From an uncultured Prevotellaceae bacterium (GTDB taxonomy: Bacteria > Bacteroidota > Bacteroidia > Bacteroidales > Bacteroidaceae): a stretch of DNA of 35,227 nt. How positions within the stretch are numbered: position 1 is the stretch's first letter; every line of letters begins with the position of its first letter. The notes beneath the pieces are model-generated. The model saw only the letters and a program-made list of their open reading frames with translations. It was not told the origin of the DNA and searched no databases. The stretch lies in NCBI GenBank assembly GCA_947176895.1, contig CAMWSK010000027.1:1-35227 (forward strand), in the 5' to 3' direction. The translations under genes were made by a program, and so were the position numbers. Shown piece by piece: positions 1 through 8,493 of this stretch.

Positions 1-32
1 TGTTGTAAACCGAGAACTGTTTAGCAAATTTC

Positions 33-55
33 TAAATCTCTTTCTAAGAGACGAA
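33..55. repeat. Imperfect inverted repeat, copy 1 (possible operator)
   Basis: The right arm AAGAGACGAA (46-55) faces a degenerate left arm (33-42) across a 3-nt spacer. The inner six base pairs are perfect (TCTCTT/AAGAGA). The 18 nt at 38-55 are the exact reverse complement of positions 205-222 in copy 2. A regulator-binding site is an inference. Confidence 0.6.
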
Positions 56-204
56 TATTGGGTACAAATATACATTTTTTATTGCAAATACACCTTTTTG
101 GGGAAATAAAAATGATTTTTAGTCTTCGTTTTTTTGACAATGTTTGGCATCTTGATAGGCAAATGTTTAAAATGTCATTGATTTTCAATGGTCTTTCTTG
201 CTTC

Positions 205-227
205 TTCGTCTCTTAGAAAGAGACGAA
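205..227. repeat. Perfect inverted repeat, copy 2 (possible operator)
   Basis: TTCGTCTCTT (205-214) and AAGAGACGAA (218-227) form a perfect 10-bp inverted repeat around AGA. It shares an 18-nt inverted match with 38-55. The site lies about 160 nt before the first gene, a plausible place for an operator, but no regulator gene is inside the window. Confidence 0.65.
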
Positions 228-383
228 TGGATATTGCTTGACAAAGAACCCAAGATGTCAGTATTGGTAAAACAATATAATATAGACTCTCACGTAGTGT
301 AACAAAAGGTTTGGTCGCCTGTTGAGACTCTATGTTGGAAGATCATTCTATTAAGTGGTAATAGTAAAAAAAAGATTTTGGAT

Positions 384-1646
384 ATGAGAAAAGGACTCCT
401 TGCAACTATCGTGTTGGTGGTATTACTTATTCCGGCATTGTTTTCTTGTGGAGGTGGTGTTAATACAGTTAACGACCGTCACTTTGAGGAGGATGGCTGT
501 CTGAAAAAAGATTCCACTGAATCATCTGACTTTGTTATAGTTCATCCCCGAAAAATTAAGTTTTTTGTTGAAGTGTCTGGGAGCATGAACGGATTCTTTA
601 GAGCTAATGCCCCTACGAAATTCAAAGAGGATGTTTGGCGGATTTTAAGCTACTATTCACCTGTTGTAGATGATGTTACCATTCTCACCAATGATGGTGG
701 AGCTGCTGCATCTATACCTATATCCGCTTTCCAAGCAAAGATGAACACTGGAGCTTTTGTTGCTACGGCTTCAACAAAAGTTCCCGTTATGCTTCAATCT
801 ATTATCAACGGCATCAATACTGATGAAGGCGAAGTTGCAGTCCTTATTTCTGACATGAAATATAGTCCTGTAGGTGCCGCCGCACCTAATGTGTTGCTTA
901 CGCAATATAGTACGGACATCAGTTCTATCTTTGGAAAATTTGGAAAGGCTATTTCCTTAGTCGGCGCCACTTCTCAATATCTTGATAAAAGTGGAACATC
1001 TCTTTGTGACCAATCCCCTTACTACTTCCTAATCATGGGAGATCAAGAAAATGTAGCAGACCTTCGTAATGGCATTTCTACACTACTTGATAACAATAAA
1101 AGTCTTATTGGAAATATTGAAAGCGGTTTCAATTATGGTAAGCCATCCTACTCCTTTGGCATTCCCGAAAACTGCTTCCAACTTGACAACGAGCCTACCT
1201 TCTTGGGATATGACGATTCCGATGGAGATACTTGTGTCATTAAACTGAAAGTTAATCTTGCTAATTACCGTTGGGCAACTGCTCGTAAAGATTTGTTCGC
1301 CGACTCTATTTTTCAATGCAAAGCACTATATGGCTCGGAAGTTAAAGTCGGAAATGTCGAATATGTAATTCAAAACATTACAAATAAAGATTTGGTTAGA
1401 ACTGCTTACGCTATTATAGACCTTAAAATCTGCAATATGGCTATGGATTCTGAAGTTATCGAATGGACACTTCAGCTTCCTGATCTTGATATTACAGATT
1501 TTGCACCTTATTTCTTGGACGCCACTAATGAGAATGATGTTTCCAAATCATACTCATTGGAAGATTTCGTCAAAGGAATGTTCTATGGCGGAGTCGTAAA
1601 CAAATGCCTTAAGCCGAATTACATACTCGTTTCTAAAAAATCATAA
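384..1646 (+). CDS. Lipoprotein with degenerate von Willebrand A-like domain
   Basis: This is the first gene of the A+T-rich operon. A start at ATG 384 gives 420 residues; an in-frame TTG at 378 would add only two. Residues 1-22 form a lipoprotein signal with lipobox LFSC, so Cys22 would be lipidated and the protein exported. After a linker, VEVSGSM (62-68) resembles the DxSxS metal site of vWA domains with Glu63 in place of Asp. LISDMKYS (154-161) resembles the later Asp-containing strand of the fold. The domain call rests on these motifs only. The next gene starts 3 nt after the stop. As a lipoprotein it probably sits on the inner or outer membrane facing the periplasm, where it could bind the small membrane protein or the peptidoglycan-binding subunit. 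No similar protein with known function is recognised. Confidence 0.75.
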   Translation: MRKGLLATIVLVVLLIPALFSCGGGVNTVNDRHFEEDGCLKKDSTESSDFVIVHPRKIKFFVEVSGSMNGFFRANAPTKFKEDVWRILSYYSPVVDDVTILTNDGGAAASIPISAFQAKMNTGAFVATASTKVPVMLQSIINGINTDEGEVAVLISDMKYSPVGAAAPNVLLTQYSTDISSIFGKFGKAISLVGATSQYLDKSGTSLCDQSPYYFLIMGDQENVADLRNGISTLLDNNKSLIGNIESGFNYGKPSYSFGIPENCFQLDNEPTFLGYDDSDGDTCVIKLKVNLANYRWATARKDLFADSIFQCKALYGSEVKVGNVEYVIQNITNKDLVRTAYAIIDLKICNMAMDSEVIEWTLQLPDLDITDFAPYFLDATNENDVSKSYSLEDFVKGMFYGGVVNKCLKPNYILVSKKS

Positions 1647-1649
1647 GAT

Positions 1650-2093
1650 ATGAAAATACTACCGTTTTACAAGTGGATTGCTGGTTCCATGACTGATTTT
1701 ACCAATCAGTTTAAGAACAATGAGATACTTTACAATCAGGCAAGAAAGTATTGGAAGGATTTGGAAAGTTCATCTGTTATAATCTTGCTTATTTTCATTG
1801 TGCTGGGCATCGCTATGACGATTTGCTACTACCAACCGTACAACAACCGTCCAGGAAGGCATTACACACCTAAACATTGGCTGTTCTTCCTTGCTGGTAC
1901 GTTCATCTTCTCTTTCCTAATGACTTGGGGATTTGAGTATTTCGCAGTTCCATCAAAGCTCACAGGTACTACTATCCTTCAGATGAAGATTGCATTAGGA
2001 AATGCTATATACGCATCTTTCCTGTATTTCTTCGTCTCTGTAATTTGGTGCTTCGCACTTCCCACTAACGCGTATAGACTATTCAAATTTTAG
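1650..2093 (+). CDS. Small integral membrane protein, three predicted helices
   Basis: The 147-residue product has an amphipathic N terminus (1-40) followed by three hydrophobic segments at about 42-60, 77-94 and 116-137. The loop between the first two segments is basic. I do not recognise the family. The start is ATG 1650, 3 nt after the lipoprotein stop, and the next gene begins 6 nt after its own stop, so it is surely co-transcribed. In this context it may be the membrane anchor or adaptor that links the periplasmic lipoprotein to the cytoplasmic GTPase and ATPase. That role is inferred from position alone. Confidence 0.8.
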   Translation: MKILPFYKWIAGSMTDFTNQFKNNEILYNQARKYWKDLESSSVIILLIFIVLGIAMTICYYQPYNNRPGRHYTPKHWLFFLAGTFIFSFLMTWGFEYFAVPSKLTGTTILQMKIALGNAIYASFLYFFVSVIWCFALPTNAYRLFKF

Positions 2094-2099
2094 CTCGCT

Positions 2100-3497
2100 A
2101 TGAAAAAAGTATTTGTTTTCTGTATCGGAGGAACGGGCATTCGCGTGATGAAGAGTATCACCATGCTTATGGCAAGTGGTATGAGTACCAACGGCTACAC
2201 CGTTGTTCCTGTCATCCTTGACCCACATCTTGATTTGGAAGAAAAGAAAAACCTCCATACCCTGTTTGGTAGCTATCAAGATATATACAAGAAATCTACG
2301 CAAGGTGGCGGCGGTTCGCTTAATCACCTTGACGGCTTTTTCAATTCTGAGATTATTACCATCAACGAATTGAATAACCAGTTGAATGATACTCAACAGG
2401 CTACGGGTGCCAACGAACGCTTCCGCTCTTATATCAATGAAGCAAACATCGCAGCACATGATATAAATAAATACTTCATTCAAACCCTCTTTTCCACAAA
2501 GAACCTTGATAGCCCACTATCTGTTGGCTTCAAAGGAAATCCCAACGTAGGAACAGTCGTTCTGGGTGAAATGATTGAAGGAGCTGACTGGTTTAAGGCT
2601 TTCAAGCAACATTGTGAGAAGGGAGATAGGATCTTCATTATTAGTTCTATCTTCGGAGGAACGGGAGCATCTGGCTATCCGCTTCTTGAAAAGAAAATAC
2701 GCAATGCGGATTCGCAACCTGCTGTGAAGAACGCCTTGATGGGTGCTGTCACAGTCCTTCCCTATTATGGTTTGAAAGACCCATCAACGACTGGCAGCGA
2801 TATTGACTCAGCCAACTTCTACACAAAGACCAAAGCCGCACTCGCATACTATGAGAAGACCGTCAAATCTGACTATCTCTATTATGCTGGTGAAACGTCG
2901 CTGATACAGGTGTATGAAAACGACGAGAAAAAGCAAGATGACAAAGCACACTTCATTGAATTGGTGGCTGCATCTGCTTTGTTTGATTTCCTCCAGAGGG
3001 AGAAGCCCGAAACGCAACAGTTCCTGACTCGTGCCATTGAGGATGCAAAGAATTCTTTGGATTTGGTTTCTCTCGGAGCAGGATATAAGGACATCGTTAA
3101 ATGTGTGGCAGACTATAAACTGCTGAGTGCCTTTATCAATACCCTCCCCAAAGAAACCTTCTTCCCGTTGAGTAAGAATAGAGGCTTTAACGAGTGTTTC
3201 TATAAAGACGCTGCTTTCCTGGCTTTACAGAGATTTACTAAAATCTATGATAGCTGGTATCAGGAATTATCTACGAATAAGCGAGCTTTCGCACCATTGA
3301 ACACCGAAAGTCTGAAAAATATGGAAGGCTGGGTGAAAACCATTTCACTAGATGCCAAAGATGACTCGTACTACTTGCTGAAAATGATTCAGGCAAGCAA
3401 TGCCAATAAGGAAAAAGACCATAATAACAAATTCAGGTTCTTCCTGCAATTTGCACATGAGGCAATCAATTACTACACTAAGAAAATTCTGAAGTAA
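2100..3497 (+). CDS. Tubulin/FtsZ-like GTPase (Tubulin_2-like)
   Basis: This is a 465-residue protein with tubulin-superfamily hallmarks. A glycine-rich N-terminal loop IGGTG (9-13) follows the first strand. The T4-type signature GGTGASG (186-192) corresponds to GGGTG[ST]G in FtsZ and tubulin. About 45 residues later, SANFYTKTKAAL resembles the helix-7 region that carries the guanine-contacting Asn. These signs suggest GTP binding and possibly filament formation. The family has FtsZ-like relatives found next to vWA and OmpA-type genes in diverse bacteria. It is not the cell-division FtsZ: it is longer, divergent and lacks the usual C-terminal tail. A standard T7 catalytic loop was not found with certainty, so hydrolysis may differ. 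The next gene starts 3 nt downstream. Confidence 0.8.
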   Translation: MKKVFVFCIGGTGIRVMKSITMLMASGMSTNGYTVVPVILDPHLDLEEKKNLHTLFGSYQDIYKKSTQGGGGSLNHLDGFFNSEIITINELNNQLNDTQQATGANERFRSYINEANIAAHDINKYFIQTLFSTKNLDSPLSVGFKGNPNVGTVVLGEMIEGADWFKAFKQHCEKGDRIFIISSIFGGTGASGYPLLEKKIRNADSQPAVKNALMGAVTVLPYYGLKDPSTTGSDIDSANFYTKTKAALAYYEKTVKSDYLYYAGETSLIQVYENDEKKQDDKAHFIELVAASALFDFLQREKPETQQFLTRAIEDAKNSLDLVSLGAGYKDIVKCVADYKLLSAFINTLPKETFFPLSKNRGFNECFYKDAAFLALQRFTKIYDSWYQELSTNKRAFAPLNTESLKNMEGWVKTISLDAKDDSYYLLKMIQASNANKEKDHNNKFRFFLQFAHEAINYYTKKILK

Positions 3498-3500
3498 GAT

Positions 3501-6500
3501 ATGGCACGCATAGACCTTAGCATAGTTGACAGGGGTACATCAAGTACCTCATGGACGAAAGAAGATGTCGCTTTAACAGCCGACCATCTTGATAAAGTGA
3601 TGGAGCAGAAAACCGATAATAGCGGTGCCCTTAACTCTCTTCCTACTCCTTTTGCGCGTTTCTTTGTTGCTAAAGAAGCGTTCCGCAGAGCAACAGAGGA
3701 ACATAAGGATGCAAATAAGGAAGCGGGATTTACATATAGGCAAATGGTTTCAGACATTCTTGATGTTTACGAACTTCTATTCAACCTTAACTACCATCGG
3801 AACAACTCCTGGAAGAATGGTGAGAAACTGGAAATACGGGAATGGTCAATGTTAGAAAATCTGACATATATCAAAAAGAAAATGCCCATCTTGTATAACT
3901 CTGTGAGTGAATACTATAAGTCGGACATCAAGGAAGAAAAACTGTACTTCCTCATCTTTACAGAGGACGGTCAGGAGAAACTGCTGGCTTGCAGTTCTCC
4001 TATTACGGGCTTTGTTACTCCTCCCGATATGGACAAGGCTGTTATCCGGAAAGATGGGCGCTTGCATATTAAGTTCACAGGTTCTCTATACGACTCGCTC
4101 CACCTTCGCAGAAAATCTGGTGGTGAATACTTCTGGGACGTGAAGATGTTTGAAGACAGAGATATAGATTTTAAAAACTATATGTTCAATCATCTTTTCG
4201 CTTCCGATGAAGTGGATGAAAGGTTCAAAGCTATCAAAGAATATATCCGCAGCTTCGACCAGAACGAAGATATCAAAAAGGATTATCAGCTGAAACTGGC
4301 AGATGTGAAGACTGACCAAAATGACTCTCTTGTGGTCAATGGGCTGGCTATCAAGTCTTCGGACGAAATCGACATCATGAGTTTCTTTACAGATACCATG
4401 ATTCGTGTGCCGTATCGCATCTCTCGTGACAACTATGTCACTATTAAGTATCAGAATGATAGCAAGGAACGCGATTACGATTTCCTACTGCCCTTCAAGC
4501 CTGATGTGATGTCTCTGTTTGGCGGCATTGATATTGACGTTAATTTCCACATTAAGAAAATGTCTGTGGCTGTTATACTTAAATATAATGGCAAGGAGTA
4601 TGTAAAAGAGTACACAAATGATAATTTTATTTCTGGACAGGGAAAAATTGTTGACCTGCAAAAAGCAAGCATTAGTTTCGACCTCGGAATATTCCCAAAT
4701 ATTCTTTCACACAAGGAGCAGGAAAATAATTACTTCAAGATTCTGGTCGTAGGCGCAGATGAAGACCCAGAAGGTCCCGTCTTTAACATTGACGAGATTT
4801 CTTTGTCCTTCTTCAAAAGGGAAGGTAATGAAATCATTCCCATCAAAGAAAGGCTTCCACATGAAGCCAACTTTGGCGTTGAGCCTGCAGTGGTTCGTTC
4901 ACGGCAAAAAACCGATGAGGAAGAGAGCGGCACGAAGTTCTATGAGTTGTTCAACACCGCTTTCAACTTCTTTGAAGTGAAAATCTTGAATGACACTGGC
5001 TTGCTGATTCCGAAATGGCAGACAAGCAAAGCTACCAACGAGACATTCACTTACGCAATTGACCTTGGCACATCAAACACCTTCATCTCACGCTGTAAGA
5101 ACGAGAGCGACGGCAAGCCAGACCTGAGCCGCAAGCCAGAACTTTTCAAGATGGAACGCCCAATGGTGAACTTCATGCACGAAATTCCAGAAGACAGGCA
5201 ACTGTCGCTTACACGGCGCATTGAGGGCTCAATCTTTGCGAAAGCGAAGAATAAAATCAAGACTGAATTTATTCCGGCTATCATTGACGGGACAGATTAT
5301 AAGTTCCCCATCCGCACCGCACTGTGTGGCATCCATGACAGGTCAAAGGAGCCTAAGTTGTTTGACAATCACAACATCGCTTTCTTCTATGAGAAGATGA
5401 TGGCAAACGACGACCAGGATGTAATGACTGACATCAAATGGGACAAGGATGAGAAAAGGCTTCGTGTATTTGTGCGCGAGTTGCTGCTTATCATCAAGTG
5501 CGACATCCTCCAAAGGGATGGCGACCTTGACCGCACACACCTCGTTTGGTTCAGCCCATTGAGCTTCATGGGACAAACGAGGGAAATCTACCAAAGAATC
5601 TGGAATACGGAACCGACAAATATCTTGTTCATTCCTACTAACCAAATCCGTAGATTCTCCGAGTCCGAGGCTCCGTATTACTACTACAAGAAGATGGACT
5701 ATATTGCTGACTCGGATGCAGTAACGGTCATTGATATTGGCGGTGGTTCTACTGACTTCGTATATTTCAAAGATAACCAGCCACAAATGGCGAACTCTGT
5801 TCACTTCGGCTGTGATGTACTTTGGGAGAATGGCTTCAATGACTTTGCCAATGTCAAAGAGAATGGTATCTATCTGAGATATGCAGATACGCTTTGCTTT
5901 ACACGCGATGACCTCGAAACGCTGAATGACTCTTATAAGCATGTGGACGCGATGAAGACAAAGGACATTATCAACTTCTGGCTGACGAATGAAAAGCATT
6001 GTGAGATTACAAGGTATCTCAGCAATGATTTCAAACCGGTATTTATCTACCATCTCACCTCAATTCTCTTCTACATGGCATCTATGTACAAAGAGAATGG
6101 TCTGGTCGCTCCAAAGACTATCGTGTTCAGCGGCAACGGCAGTAAATACATTGACCGCTTCATCTCGTCTGAGATTTCTGCATTAAAGAATATCATTGAT
6201 TTGGTATTTAAGAAAGTATTTGGCGGAGAGCATAATGTGAATATCAAACTGCCAGAGGAAAGAAAGGAATCTACTTGCTATGGTGGTTTGTATCGTGACC
6301 CGAATGCCACAACTGTATGTGATGTGGTATATCAGGGTGACAAGTCTAAGGACTATGCAAAGGTGGGTGACATCAATGCCAACTTCGATACGCTGAAGTC
6401 TGTCCTTCTTGCCAAGTACAAGGATTTGGCAGCTTTGTACAAAGATGTACTGAATATGCTCAAACAACAGAGCATCATTGACAGCATGCTAAATACTACG

Positions 6501-6656
6501 AAGTATGTTACTGCTGCGGAGGAAGATATGGGGACACCGCTATCTACCTATTACAAGACGCAAGTGAAAGAGAAGTATGCAGACGAGGTCATTTTCAATG
6601 ACTCTGTATTCTTCTTGCCTGTCATCAACAAAATCTTTAATATGACCAAAATTTAA
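3501..6656 (+). CDS. Large protein with C-terminal actin/Hsp70-like ATPase domain
   Basis: The 1051-residue product is in two parts. Residues 1 to about 510 have no family I recognise; they include LNSLPTPFARFFVAKEAF near residue 46 and a beta-rich middle. Residues from about 515 onward show the three actin/Hsp70 superfamily motifs in order: phosphate-1 IDLGTSNTF (Asp521), phosphate-2 VIDIGGGSTDF (Asp745) and an adenosine-type glycine motif VFSGNGSK (about 875-882). It should therefore bind ATP and could polymerise or act as a switch. Its size and layout recall SrfB-like proteins, but I cannot confirm that. No transmembrane segment is evident. It follows the tubulin-like gene by 3 nt and precedes the channel subunit by 2 nt, so its partners are probably encoded on both sides. 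Confidence 0.85.
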   Translation: MARIDLSIVDRGTSSTSWTKEDVALTADHLDKVMEQKTDNSGALNSLPTPFARFFVAKEAFRRATEEHKDANKEAGFTYRQMVSDILDVYELLFNLNYHRNNSWKNGEKLEIREWSMLENLTYIKKKMPILYNSVSEYYKSDIKEEKLYFLIFTEDGQEKLLACSSPITGFVTPPDMDKAVIRKDGRLHIKFTGSLYDSLHLRRKSGGEYFWDVKMFEDRDIDFKNYMFNHLFASDEVDERFKAIKEYIRSFDQNEDIKKDYQLKLADVKTDQNDSLVVNGLAIKSSDEIDIMSFFTDTMIRVPYRISRDNYVTIKYQNDSKERDYDFLLPFKPDVMSLFGGIDIDVNFHIKKMSVAVILKYNGKEYVKEYTNDNFISGQGKIVDLQKASISFDLGIFPNILSHKEQENNYFKILVVGADEDPEGPVFNIDEISLSFFKREGNEIIPIKERLPHEANFGVEPAVVRSRQKTDEEESGTKFYELFNTAFNFFEVKILNDTGLLIPKWQTSKATNETFTYAIDLGTSNTFISRCKNESDGKPDLSRKPELFKMERPMVNFMHEIPEDRQLSLTRRIEGSIFAKAKNKIKTEFIPAIIDGTDYKFPIRTALCGIHDRSKEPKLFDNHNIAFFYEKMMANDDQDVMTDIKWDKDEKRLRVFVRELLLIIKCDILQRDGDLDRTHLVWFSPLSFMGQTREIYQRIWNTEPTNILFIPTNQIRRFSESEAPYYYYKKMDYIADSDAVTVIDIGGGSTDFVYFKDNQPQMANSVHFGCDVLWENGFNDFANVKENGIYLRYADTLCFTRDDLETLNDSYKHVDAMKTKDIINFWLTNEKHCEITRYLSNDFKPVFIYHLTSILFYMASMYKENGLVAPKTIVFSGNGSKYIDRFISSEISALKNIIDLVFKKVFGGEHNVNIKLPEERKESTCYGGLYRDPNATTVCDVVYQGDKSKDYAKVGDINANFDTLKSVLLAKYKDLAALYKDVLNMLKQQSIIDSMLNTTKYVTAAEEDMGTPLSTYYKTQVKEKYADEVIFNDSVFFLPVINKIFNMTKI

Positions 6657-6658
6657 AC

Positions 6659-8488
6659 ATGAATACTTTTCAAGTTACGATAATTATCTCATCCATAGTG
6701 TTTTTGATCTTCATCTGCTTCCAGATTAAATACTTTTTAGAGGTAAAGCATTATCGAAATCTGTTTACCAATTTCTTCTCCAAAAAAGAAGAGTATGGTA
6801 CCTATGAGGCAGGAATCAATGACGAAGCGATTTCACAACTAAAGCAAGTCGGAGCGGAAGGCTCCGACTTGAATACGTTGATTGCTGAAATCAACCATTA
6901 TGTAGCCAAGACTAAAGGAACTACGGATTTTGCAGTGATTCAGAATAAGGTCGAGCGCAAACTGAATATGCGCTACGGCCAATCTGTAGCCAAACTTGCA
7001 TTCCCCACTTATCTCGGTCTGATGGGTACATTCGCCGGTGTATTCCTTGGAATATCCATGTTTATAGATGGCTTTGATGGTGCTGGCGACATTACAGATG
7101 AATCCATCAAGAACTTGCTTTTTGGTGTGCTTGTTTCAATGTCAACAAGTCTTATTGGCTTGTTCCTTACCACTATCAACAACGCGCTTGCTGGCGAATC
7201 GCGCAAAAATATCGAGGAAGACAAAAATGATTTTTACGATTTTGTGCAGACCGAACTCATGCCGTCATTAGACGTGAGCATGGTACTGGCCATCACTCGC
7301 TTACATGAGACGGTGGATAGGTTTGAACCGGCATTTGACCGCGTTATCTCTCGCTTCCAAACCACCTTCGACAACTGTACTTGTGCGTTTGGAAATAGCT
7401 TCGAGACAAATGTGCGTGCCGTGGCTGAAGCCGTTGATACGATGGGTAAGAATATGAATAAAATCAATGAGAACATCAGCCTTCAGCAACAGTTGCTTTC
7501 CACCCTTAAAAGCCAAGAACTTATTAAGGGTATGGATAAGTACATTGAAGCTGTCGACCATTTCGTCGGCATCACTAAGTCGCTTGATAAGTTCGAGGAA
7601 GCTCGCCGCATGATGCTGGCTGCGGCACAGGAGGCTATCAATCTCCAGAACTCCTACTCGGATGCCCTGAAGATTCCGCGCGAAGTGGCCGTTCGCTGCA
7701 ATCAAATTCTTGACCGCATCAAAACATTTGAGGATAATGTCAATCGCATAGGCGGAAGCCTTGAAAACCGTCAGATTCTCGGTAATGATGTCATTGAAAC
7801 CATCCGTGATCAAATAAACCAGATTCGCAAAAAGGATAAAGTGGCAATGAAATACTTTGAAACAGCAGATGCGAAACTTGACAATCTCTTCGAAGAACAG
7901 ACGAAGTTGATTGACCGGCTGAATAAACGCTATAAGGATTCCATTGTTGACCATATTGAGGGCTTCGAGCAGATGCTGAAAGAACAAAAGGAAGAACTGA
8001 AGAAACGTCATCAGGAATTTCTTGAAGAAATGAGGCTAGTTGTGAATGTTGAAGAAATTCATAAGGACTTCTCCAACCTGAAGAAACTGACTGAAATTTT
8101 TGAACAGATGAAGCGTCTGACTGCTGACTCTGTTAAGGCTGACGAACTCTACAAGACGCTTCAGAAGATTCTGGAGGAGATAATTAAAATTGATGTCAGC
8201 AAGGCTCCATCTTCCGGTTTGGGTAGCATCTTTGGTGGAGGTGCATCAAACTCAACAGAGGTTAGCAAGTTGAAATCTGAGAATATCCGACTGCACGGAG
8301 ATATAGATCGGTTGACAAGACAAGTTAATAGACTTGTAGCAGGAAAACAATCGGATCCAATTCACACGCCTGTCTCCAATCCGTCTTCTCCTGTAACGCC
8401 TGAATCACCAAAACAAGAGACTAAAGATAAACCAACAGTAGAACCGAATAAAGGTGGTGGATGGTGGCCATTCGGTAAGCGTAATTAA
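6659..8488 (+). CDS. MotA/TolQ/ExbB (ZorA-like) proton-channel subunit with long coiled-coil tail
   Basis: This 609-residue protein has a hydrophobic helix at 5-27 and two more at about 113-135 and 151-172. The middle one contains GLMGTFAGVFLGI, typical of the MotA/TolQ/ExbB core. Residues from about 180 to 520 are long, charged and heptad-like, predicting an extended cytoplasmic coiled coil. The last 50 residues are Pro/Ser-rich and end in GGGWWPFGKRN. Short ExbB/TolQ proteins lack such a tail, whereas ZorA of Zorya defence has one, so ZorA-like is the best description. It should form a pentamer around a dimer of the next gene product and use ion flow. The tail could reach the tubulin-like or actin-like ATPases in the cytoplasm; this is inference. 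Confidence 0.85.
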   Translation: MNTFQVTIIISSIVFLIFICFQIKYFLEVKHYRNLFTNFFSKKEEYGTYEAGINDEAISQLKQVGAEGSDLNTLIAEINHYVAKTKGTTDFAVIQNKVERKLNMRYGQSVAKLAFPTYLGLMGTFAGVFLGISMFIDGFDGAGDITDESIKNLLFGVLVSMSTSLIGLFLTTINNALAGESRKNIEEDKNDFYDFVQTELMPSLDVSMVLAITRLHETVDRFEPAFDRVISRFQTTFDNCTCAFGNSFETNVRAVAEAVDTMGKNMNKINENISLQQQLLSTLKSQELIKGMDKYIEAVDHFVGITKSLDKFEEARRMMLAAAQEAINLQNSYSDALKIPREVAVRCNQILDRIKTFEDNVNRIGGSLENRQILGNDVIETIRDQINQIRKKDKVAMKYFETADAKLDNLFEEQTKLIDRLNKRYKDSIVDHIEGFEQMLKEQKEELKKRHQEFLEEMRLVVNVEEIHKDFSNLKKLTEIFEQMKRLTADSVKADELYKTLQKILEEIIKIDVSKAPSSGLGSIFGGGASNSTEVSKLKSENIRLHGDIDRLTRQVNRLVAGKQSDPIHTPVSNPSSPVTPESPKQETKDKPTVEPNKGGGWWPFGKRN

Positions 8489-8493
8489 AGCCT

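Larger units (their letters stand above)
1..383. promoter_or_regulatory. A+T-rich region upstream of the seven-gene operon
   Basis: No convincing coding sequence is seen in this 383-nt stretch. It holds two related inverted repeats (33-55 and 205-227, listed separately). A minus-strand TATATTTG sequence (65-72) could be a -7 box for a gene to the left of the window, but no -33 box sits at the right distance. I find no clean TTTG-N19/20-TAnnTTTG promoter for the plus-strand operon, so its promoter is unplaced. It may need an activator, or it may not fit the consensus. Confidence 0.5.
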
